A stretch of 64,000 bases of DNA from Timema cristinae (lineage: Eukaryota; Arthropoda; Insecta; Phasmatodea; Timematidae): assembly GCA_039000515.1 (NCBI GenBank), contig JBCFYV010000551.1, positions 1-64,000 of the forward strand, given 5' to 3'. The notes under the pieces are model-generated. The model saw nothing but the letters and a program-made list of their open reading frames with translations, made no database searches and was not told the origin of the DNA. Shown here one piece after another: positions 56,141 through 64,000 of this stretch (the first letter of the stretch is position 1; every line of letters begins with the position of its first letter). The position numbers and the translations under genes were made by a program.

Positions 56141-58465
56141 CGCCATCTAAATGTAAGGCTCATCTAATTTGGCAGGGGGAAGATCAAATCCTTGGGCCAG
56201 AGTTGTCATTAGAAAGCTCATCTGAACCTGCGGCCTTCAGAAGGCAACGACCGAAGTGGCAAGCAGCCTTGGATTGGTGGGGGGAAAGCACAGCTAACCA
56301 GTGACCTTCATAAGGCCGTAACCAATGTGCCAAGTGGCTTTGGGAGTCTTCAGTAATTGTCGTTGGCACTCTCTTTTAAAATTTAAAACAAGCTAGGTTT
56401 GTTGTGACACCAAATTTGGGGCCGACTCCCTCCCCTGACCTCACGAAGAGGGAGGCATGACAAAGTTAGGGGAGGGGTGAATTTGAAAGGCAGTACAACA
56501 GAGCGAGGGAAGAGTCAGTATAACATAGTTCGTTCTGTGCCGTGGTGATGTAAGGAGGGTGGGGAGTGAAGGAAAAGTGAAAGGGGACTTACAGCCGTGT
56601 ACGTTGTCAGCTGCTTGGCGGTCACACTCTTCTCAACGCTGCCATCAGGAGAGCTTCGTGCTCCGTGTTACCTCTGATATGAAGGAGGAACCCCCGACGC
56701 CATGGACTGCACACCAATCAATAAACAAAAAATTTAAAACGTCCAATCCAATCCTACCCGACATTGATAACCAATGAGTACAAATAAAATAGCAATGAGC
56801 ATACATAAAAAACAAATAAAAAAGAAATTAGCATACATAAAAAACAAATAAAACAAGAAATAGAAGTACCAACATGTCTGGAAACTGAAAAGGGGGTCAA
56901 TGGAAGGGGGTTAAGAGGCGGGAGGGGGGTCGAGGCGAAGTCGAATCGAATACATGAAAAATTATCGAAGTTAGAATATTTTCTTTTAGTTGCTTTATGC
57001 TTGGAAAAATATTATTTGTGGTTATAAAAAACTTAATTCACTCAAATTTCTTGGATGATATTTTGCACCATTGTTCGTAATATTTTGTGTTAATCTCACA
57101 AATCAAGCTATTATAAGAACATGTAATTAGATTACTTCAGTTTTTCATATGAATATTATTTGTAATATATAAACAGCTCTGAATTGCTATAATTGAAATG
57201 AATGAAGTATTTTAGTTGTCAATATTTTTTATTAGCGAAGCGAAGTCGAAGCTGATTTTTGTTTTGAATCTAAGTCAAGCATCGCACAACCCTAGTTTCT
57301 CACAATTTGAACTCAAGGGTTTTTATTACATTCTTAGCACATGGGTATATTCATGTTAGGGCACAAATCTAGCCCAAACAATGAACAAAAATATATAGAT
57401 CAATTTTTGGCAATGTGGCAAGCAAAATTAAGCTAAGTTTATAGCACAACATTAACTTTTTTTGGTTTGTGTGTATATATTTTTGAGTCACTTGGCTCCA
57501 AATTTGTGGAATTTGTTTTACACTTGGTTTGTCTAAAAAATTATTTCTCTTTCTCTCAAAGGTCTCCTAAAATTTGAGTCGGATGCCGTCCTGTAATCAG
57601 CTTCATGTAACCTGCTTTCTTCTTGTTGGTTTTATTCTTCTTATGTTGCTGGAATCATCGACTTTTTTTTACTACTAAAGACTGTTTGAAGTTGCATTAG
57701 TTTACTCAATATATCAAGTGTTTTACATTATAAGTTCACTTTAATGTCATTGTTCGCAATCAATTGGACAAAATCTCATACCATGTGTTTTTTCTATCTC
57801 CATTTTCTTTTCTTATAAGTTTAAAAAAAATTATCCTCAGCTTATTTCATTAAACAGTACTTAAGTCAAACCATTTATTGCTGTAAGCCATACTACCTGT
57901 TCGGAATATCCAAGGATTAGAATTAATGGAGTAAAGATTTAGGAATTAGACTTAAGAGTATTTGTACCCTTATTTTAGCGAATTTAGAGTGTTAAACCAT
58001 ATAGGAGTCAAAACCATTATTACATCTTAACGTGATTTCATCCCCTATATTCACTACTTAGCTGGCCCCATCAGTACAATTTGACCTTTGACCTTTGACC
58101 TATTGTGGAGAGAGTGTGATGATTACGTAATTTCGTGTCGCTCTCTGATTGGCTGTTCCCTTCCCCCTGTCCCTTTCCAAACGTGTTTATTCTTGTCCAA
58201 ACTTCTTCCTTCCAAAGTCTACCTATTATTTGAATTGTAGGCGATTTAAATCCAAACAACGCTGTAAGGCATATCTTGGAGGACAAAGTGTGATGTTTAA
58301 AAGTGAATTAAAAAACCAGGCATGCTCATGTGTGTCGTAGTACTCTGTTGACGTCATTGCAGCTAGCGGTGACATTTTGAAAATGTGAGTGGGGAAGGCA
58401 GTTTTAACGACAGCGTTTTTTTTTCTTGCGGGGATATTTCTTTCGCTGAATCTCCAGTTGCCATT
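56141..58465. other. no gene; scattered weak repeats
   Basis: At 56220-56345 a TTCAGAAGGCAACGACCGAA-type block is imperfectly duplicated. At 56797-56850 GCATACATAAAAAACAAATA is duplicated. Near 57890-57990 a diverged minus-strand SINE tail (CTACCTGTTCGGAATATCCA) is visible. GACCTTTGACCTTTGACCTA at 58082-58101 is a short tandem repeat. No coding region was recognised. Confidence 0.4.
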
Positions 58466-58525
58466 ATGTCATTTAAATGTAGAATTTGTGAGAGTTCCTA
58501 CGCAAAGCTCTCCAATCTTATTTGA
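58466..58525 (+). pseudogene. possible start of a C2H2 zinc-finger frame
   Basis: ATG 58466 opens MSFKCRICESSYAKLSNLI then TGA. The next in-frame residues begin HKHQ, so C-x2-C-x12-H-x3-like spacing is nearly that of a C2H2 finger, interrupted by a stop. Downstream to about 58900 short protein-like pieces occur in different frames (YNHVKYLNELEKNKSYNVV; DVFNQ before a GTAAAA donor-like site). It may be a decayed gene or a repeat-encoded zinc-finger protein. I cannot name it. Confidence 0.25.
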
Positions 58526-58910
58526 CACAAACATCAATGTCATCAAACACCTCCAAATCCTGCTCACCACCTGATGCTGTTGGGACTAGGAGGTATTATG
58601 CAGTGCGTTAGAAAAGATTGAGAAAGAGGAATACAATCATGTCAAGTACTTAAACGAACTTGAGAAAAACAAAAGTTATAACGTTGTGCTATCGAAGAGG
58701 CCAGCAATGTACTGAAAGTTATTGTGCTTGAGGGTGTTGGAAGAGTAAGAATGCCGTGTAAAAACTTTGAAGGCATTGTCAATTTGCGTTCTAGTGCCTC
58801 TCAGCTTGTCGTGAACTATTTTGGAGGTGACTTCTAATCATTTTCTAGATGGGACAAAAGATGTATTCTCTCCTGATGTTTTTAATCAGGTAAAAGAGTG
58901 ATTTATATTT

Positions 58911-59406
58911 TTCTTGCTATCACATTTATATAATTAATTTTTTACTCTAAGCTCTCAACTTAATTACTTGTAGTGCTCACAAGGCCAAAATAATATTGCT
59001 GTTTGTAAAATAAACACTATGTGGTTGTTGTGGCTGTAATCTATTAATGTTTTAAATTAATTAATTGTTGACTGTTAATAAAAAACTAGTAATAAAATGT
59101 TTTTTTTAACCCCTAAAATATGTTGGATATTCAAAGACAGGGAAGAGCTAGCAATATACACGTGACATATTTGCTAGAATGAGATATCAAATAGAGCAGG
59201 TGGTGAATATTATGATTTATTGTTTACACATGTGAGTTAATAAAAACGATAGCAAAAATGAAAATTTGGGGTTGATCCCATTAGATATATATATATTTAT
59301 GAGAAGAAAGGCTAAAACATTAGGTTACTATTATAATTACAAATAATTTCACTGTTTAGATAGAGTTTATAAATTAATTAAATTTGGTTTAAGGTAAGGT
59401 GTCAAG

Positions 59407-59407
<1 letters not shown>
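58911..59407. other. AT-rich, no gene recognised
   Basis: Nothing recognisable; a short TA run near 59287. Confidence 0.5.
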
Positions 59408-59439
<32 letters not shown>

Positions 59440-59500
59440 CACACACAACACACACACAACACACACACAACACACACACAACACACACACACACACACAT
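59408..59500. repeat. (CA)n microsatellite with AACA interruptions
   Basis: About 92 bases of CA repeats with regular CAACA breaks. Confidence 0.95.
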
Positions 59501-59689
59501 GTACACAAACGCATTTAAATTTTTATGATAAGCCAAACTTATATTCACCTGTATTCATTCTGCGCCATCTATCGAATAAAATTGCTAATTATGACTTTAT
59601 AAATACTATGTGATAGCACGTGTACATATACATATTTAATAAATGTAATTATTAATGCTCATACAATAATTTAAATATTCTAATGGGGT

Positions 59690-59830
59690 AGGAAAAATGA
59701 TATTATTTATGAAGTATAAGTGTACCCGCATTTGCATGGAGGTAGAACTGTAAATAACTTCAGTTTGATAGGACAGTGTTTGAACTCCAACCTCTTCAAC
59801 CAATCATACCAGATGAGCCCCGCTTAGTTA
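59690..59830 (-). repeat. SINE fragment (minus strand)
   Basis: The reverse complement contains a box B-like GGAGTTCAAACACTGTCC and the body's CTCCATGCAAATGCGGGTAC block. The tail is not clear. Confidence 0.5.
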
Positions 59831-60159
59831 ATTGTACAGCTCACAAGACCTAAATAATATTGATGTATGTCATTTATGTGTTATTATTATTATTTAAAAA
59901 ATTCCCTGGACTCCGTTGGTTGGAAATCCTTGGAGAATCAAAGACTGGAAGGAGATGTAAACATTGCCATATTCACTTATAAATTGTAATTGTTGTGACT
60001 TTAGATTGCTACCCAAAGAAAAAGTAAAAGGATTTAATTGTTTTATTCTGAATATTTCAACTTATCCATAATGTTTGAGACTGAGCTTCTAAGCTAAATA
60101 AACTTGTATTTATAGGATAGGAGAGGGAGTGTTTTAGTGTAGACCTTAAAACACAAAGT

Positions 60160-60660
60160 TTACAGTTTATTATATTTATTTACACAAATAAAAGTTTTAC
60201 TTATATTGCTAACACCATGAAAATTATAATTGGAATATTTATTTACACAAATAAAATTTTAGAATATTTTCTTGCAAATTTTATCTCACACCATGTAAAG
60301 TATACTTGCAATATTTATTTAAACAAATCAAAATGTTTACAAATATATCTCACACCACGAAACGTATACTTGGAATATTTAACTACTCAAATAAAAGTTT
60401 TTACAAATATAGCTCACACCATGGAAAGTATAATTTGAATATTTATTTACACAAATAAAAGTTTTAGAAATATGGCTCACGACATGAAAAGTTTTACTTG
60501 GAATATTTATTTAAAAAAATTTATAGTTATAGAATATATCTTACACCTTGATGTATATTATACATGTTTAGGTGTAGTCACACCAAGAAAAGTGTACTTG
60601 GAATATTTATTAACAAATATATTTCACACCATGAAAAGTATAATTGGAATGAATTTTGGA
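60160..60660. repeat. 64-bp tandem repeat, about eight units
   Basis: TTGGAATATTTATTTACACA or a variant recurs near 60164, 60232, 60308, 60372, 60436, 60500 and 60600, each followed by AAATAAAAGTTTTAGAAATA and a CTCACACCATGAAAAGTATA block. Short open frames in it are repeat-derived. Confidence 0.8.
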
Positions 60661-60739
60661 AACATTTTCATGGAAAAAATAAAAGCCGTGGTAAACAGTG
60701 ACAATATTAATACAAAGATAGTAAATATCTATAAATAAC

Positions 60740-60889
60740 AATAAAATAGAGTAAAATGTTATCAATGTTGACTGCAAACAATCTGTTTATATTTTCTAAA
60801 AGGTGCTCCTAATGTCCATTCGTTTAACTTCTATTACCCAAAAATATATACACAGCTCCCTTGTTTGCCTTAAACTACTAACTCTGAGT
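60740..60889. other. boundary between the 64-bp array and the LINE 3' end
   Basis: Short AT-rich stretch. The exact LINE 3' end was not located. Confidence 0.3.
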
Positions 60890-61347
60890 GTCAGAAGCGA
60901 CTTTCAGAGGAAGTAGGCGGCTATTTTTTGCCTAAAGTACCGATCTGTAGTCACAGATCATAACCTTTATGTGTAAGTGTGTAAGTTGATTGTGGAGGGA
61001 AAATGGAGTTGGTGGGTGAAGGTTTGTATGTTGGGAGCAGCAGTGTTTGTGTTTTAGTAGCTAGATCGAGCCCTCTATACACTGTGATGGAAAACACAAG
61101 CGCAGTTAGGCCCGATGTGAGTGGTGTAGTGTGTATGTAAGTTCTAAGACGAGCTGAAAGAAAATACATGGAATAATTTTTAGTCACTAAGCGAAGATGG
61201 CGTTGATGAAAGTGAAAGTGTGAATAGAATGATTCTAGTTCATAGTTGTGGGGTCGTGAGAGGATGGGGACCCAGGGATTGGCTATGCTTAGAAGAGGAA
61301 ATGGTTATTAGGAAGGGGCTGATTGGGAAGGTGTGCAGATGTATTTC

Positions 61348-63092
61348 TCATTCGAGTCGGGGCTTCTTGTATCTCCTTGTCTCATGGGGGTCGTATTGGC
61401 CGAGTCTTCTAATTATGGCGTTATCCTCTACCTCGCGGGCTCGTTTATAGAACTTGTCGCCTCGCTGCCGGAAGATTTCCTGTAATGTCGCACAGCCAGT
61501 GGTAGCGTGAATGAACTCGTTGCTGGATCGGGTGTTGACACCTAGGATACTCCTAATTACCTTGTTTTGTACTGTTTGTAGTGTACCTAACCACTGACTC
61601 TGGGGCATACCCCCACGCCTCACATCCGTACAGCAGTATTGGTTGTACTAAACTCTTGTATAGTAGCATCTTGTTGTTGATCCCTAGCACTGGGGTCTTG
61701 AGCAGGCCGTAGTTTGCGATGAATGCCCCCATTGCCTTTTTTCTCGTATAGTTTACATGCTCCTTCCATGCGAGTCTAGAGTCGATCATCACCCCAAGGT
61801 ATTTCATAGCGTTTTTGTAGGGGATATCCTCCTCCAATACTACAAACTGGTCCGGTGTTTGGGGTCTCCTCCTAGTAATCAACATGGCTGACGATTTTTC
61901 TGCATTTAATCTAATTCTCCATTTTTCCAGCCAGCTGCTGAACTCGTCTAGGTATCGTTGCAGACGGCGATGGGCGTATTTCACGTTCCTGTTGGCGGTG
62001 TAGAACATTGTATCGTCTGCGAAGAGCCTGGTCTTTATCATCGGGTCGGTGGGGATGTCTGCGACGTAAATAGTGTAAAGGAACGGGGAGAGTGCCGACC
62101 CCTGTAGCACCCCCGCTCCGACCCTATGAAGAAGCGACCTTTTCCCTTCCATCTTGAACTGGAATTGTCGCCCAGTTAGAAATCTGTTGATTATCCGCAC
62201 ATATACTTTTGGGAAACTGGCTTGAATTAATTTGTAGATAAGGCCGGCGTGCCAGACTTATCAAATGCCTTCTCTACATCCATAAGTACTGCTAGCGTGA
62301 CTTCCCCGATATTGAAACTTTCTGTCACATCCTCCACTAGGCTCAGGACCGGGTGTATCGTTGAGTGTCGGGTCCGAAATCCGAACTGGGCATCGGGGAT
62401 AATCCTGTGCTCCCTGCCGAAGGCTTTCAGCCGCTGCAAAATTATTTTTTCAAATAGTTTCCCTATATTGCTAAGAAGACTGATGGTCCGCCTGTTCTGC
62501 GGGAATTTGCGGTCCTTGCCTGGTTTAGGCAATGAGACAACGTCGGCAACTTTCCATGCCTCCGGGAAGTAACCTGCCAGCAATGCCTTTGAAAACATTT
62601 TTGTTAATAGTTGGATTACACCTTCCGGTGCGTGTCGCAGCATCTCGTTTGAGATCCTGTCTTGGCCTGCCGCTTTTCGTGGCTTCAATTTTTCCACCTG
62701 GTGGGAGACTTCATTCCTGGTGATGGGGGGTGGTAGTTCTATAACCGGCTCTGCTAAATATACCCCAACCGTTCTTCTTACAGTCCTGGTAAACTCTTCG
62801 TCTTGGGGCTCTGAGTTTGCCTTGAACTGATCTTCCAGTGATTCAGCTATGACCTCTGCCTTGGCCTCTCCCGGTATACCAAACCTCTTCTTCCGTGAAT
62901 GACCGTGGTCCCCGTCTTTCCTTTCGTGCCTTTGAGCTGTCTCGACGCCTTCCACACGTTGCCGTCCACAGCTAAAGTGTTCGTTACGAATTCGTTCCAG
63001 TTGGAGATCTTTAGAGCTTTGGCCTTCCTGCGCACCAGGGCTCTTAGCCTGTTGTACTCAGCCGATGCCTCGGATCCCGGTGCTGCTGCCAT
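61348..63092 (-). pseudogene. Jockey-type LINE ORF2, linker, reverse transcriptase and C-terminus
   Basis: Linker: ASAEYNRLRALVRRKAKALK and NVWKASRQLKG (62847-63092). RT: LPPPITRNEVSHQVEKLKPR, AAGQDRISNEML, LPKPGKDRKFPQNRRTISLL, the first catalytic Asp in LMDVEKAFDK, then after a one-base loss near 62240 a GVLQGSALSPFLYTIYVADI block and the catalytic FADD box in RLFADDTMFY. A template-grip helix and MKYLGVMIDSRLAWKEHV follow. C-terminus after a shift near 61610: QWLGTLQTVQNKVIRSILGV and DPHETRRYKKPRL. All RT blocks are present, so the parent family was active, but at least three shifts make this copy inactive. Confidence 0.85.
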
Positions 63093-63394
63093 TCCCTACG
63101 CGCTTCCCTCTTAAGGGCTATCATGAAGCTCATCTCAGGGTCGTCCCTCTTTAACGTCACTGGTGGCGTCTCGAAATAATTGTTCCACGGTACGCTTCGA
63201 GTATTGTAGCCGTCAGAAGGGTAATGGAGTTGTCCACTTCTTTCGGGGAATTTACCTCCATGTTCAATGGAATAGCCTCTGACAGTACCCGTCGATACTC
63301 TTCCCAGTCACTTCTGGGTATCTTCCTCCTGTGGTAAGCCAGTCTTGGATTTGTCTTAAGTGATATTCTTCTGAAGACCGGGAGATGGTCGGAG

Positions 63395-63998
63395 TCGAGT
63401 TCATTCAGGGCTTCGAGATCTTACGGTAGCGTGTCGAAATCCGTCAGGACTACATCCAGTACGTCGGGGAGATGCCTGTAGTTTGAAGGATAGTACGTCG
63501 GCTCGTTGGTCGCCAGGACTGTAAGTTTTTGGTTGATGCCTGGCCAGCCAGTGTCCGGCCTGCCTGATTTGACACGCGACTGTTCCAGCTCGTGTGTTTA
63601 CAGTTGAGATCTCCCGCTATGAGGAAGTCCTTTCTCGACGTGAGTCTGTCTAGGTCCTCGATGGTGAAGGGGACAGCAGGGCTTCTGTAAACAGCTGTAA
63701 ACACTATCTGCGTCCGCCCTGTGGGAATGGCTATCGAAGTGGATTCGATATAATCCATAGCCGGTAAATTTGTTTGATAGTGAGCGAGGTTGCTACGCAC
63801 CAACACGGCTGTGCCCCCTCCCCTGCCAACTGTTCTATCGTTGCGGTACATCTCGTATCCGAAGAACCTCATCTTCTTTTGTTCTGATAGGTGGGTCTCA
63901 CCGATCAGAGCAATGTCGACTCCATACGTCTCCAGAAGTTTTCGGAACTCGTGTTCTTGTAGTACCAGTCCATTAGCATTCCAGAACAGAATGTTCAA
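63395..63998 (-). pseudogene. Jockey-type LINE ORF2, AP endonuclease
   Basis: The start MNILFWNANGLVLQEHEF is close to the normal beginning of Jockey ORF2. Motifs in order: NANG near residue 8, IGETHLS with catalytic Glu near residue 33, GRGGGTAVLVRS, a VYRSP strand and AGDLNCKHTSWNSR with the metal-binding Asp and Asn. A frameshift near 63500 leads into another frame containing a DVLDVVLTDF-like stretch, a TAA at 63421-63423, then ELDSDHLPVF with the terminal SDH motif near 63395-63410. The fold is complete in sequence but the frame is broken twice. The role is nicking of the genomic target before reverse transcription. Confidence 0.85.
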
Positions 63999-64000
63999 TG

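Larger units (their letters stand above)
60890..64000 (-). mobile_element. Jockey-type LINE, 5' end beyond the window
   Basis: On the minus strand are the endonuclease (63998 to about 63395), linker, RT (to 61553) and C-terminal region (to 61348), followed by about 400 bp of 3' untranslated sequence. The frames need at least five single-base corrections but the motifs are all present, so the copy is moderately young. ORF1 should lie beyond position 64000. A poly-A end was not clearly seen near 60900. Confidence 0.85.

Noticed and set aside
58389..58574. Small secreted or membrane protein with hydrophobic N-terminus
   Set aside because: The frame overlaps a better zinc-finger-like frame, has no conserved features, and its hydrophobic stretch comes from a T run.

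Overview
This looks like a piece of an arthropod nuclear genome, probably an insect. That is inferred from the element content: R1-like and Jockey-like LINEs, Ty3/Gypsy elements (one with an initiator-tRNA-Met primer site), P-element and PIF/Harbinger remnants, tRNA-derived SINEs and a spliced THAP-domain gene. The sequence is AT-rich. There are no operons, CRISPR arrays or other prokaryotic features. Almost everything recognisable is mobile or repetitive DNA; the only plausible host-type gene is a small two-exon THAP-domain gene at 26787-28248.

Layout. 1-9 kb: SINE copies, a MITE (3305-3786) and a 76-bp satellite (about 4565-5065). 9.2-16.9 kb: a composite of short MITE-like elements built from 15-bp subrepeats, a 165-bp satellite and a 275-bp degenerate array, plus a deleted PIF/Harbinger element (13124-13840). 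16.9-20.7 kb: AT-rich DNA with nothing identifiable. 21.8-24.8 kb: a decayed Ty3/Gypsy pol on the minus strand. 25.6-26.1 kb: a perfect-looking 161-bp triplication. 26.8-28.2 kb: the THAP gene. 30.6 kb: a SINE with an 11-bp target duplication. 31.5-33.15 kb: a 39-bp minisatellite. 35.7-38.0 kb: a DNA transposon with terminal inverted repeats and a broken transposase-like gene. 38.9-43.7 kb: a complete-ended, young, internally deleted Gypsy element with 303-bp LTRs, carrying two minisatellites. 44.9-50.5 kb: an R1-like LINE fragment (minus) and a Jockey-like LINE (plus), head to head. 50.0-53.8 kb: homopolymer-inflated sequence that looks like poor base calling. 55.4 kb: a P-element transposase tail. 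60.2-60.7 kb: a 64-bp array. 60.9-64.0 kb: a Jockey-type LINE on the minus strand running off the window.

Relationships. Three SINE types with different tRNA-like heads end in one shared 3' tail followed by A or TAA repeats, which suggests that one LINE machinery mobilises all of them. Several DNA elements are internally deleted but keep good termini, as expected of non-autonomous copies moved in trans. All coding remnants except the THAP gene carry frameshifts, stops or deletions. Family names rest on motifs read by eye; no database search was possible.
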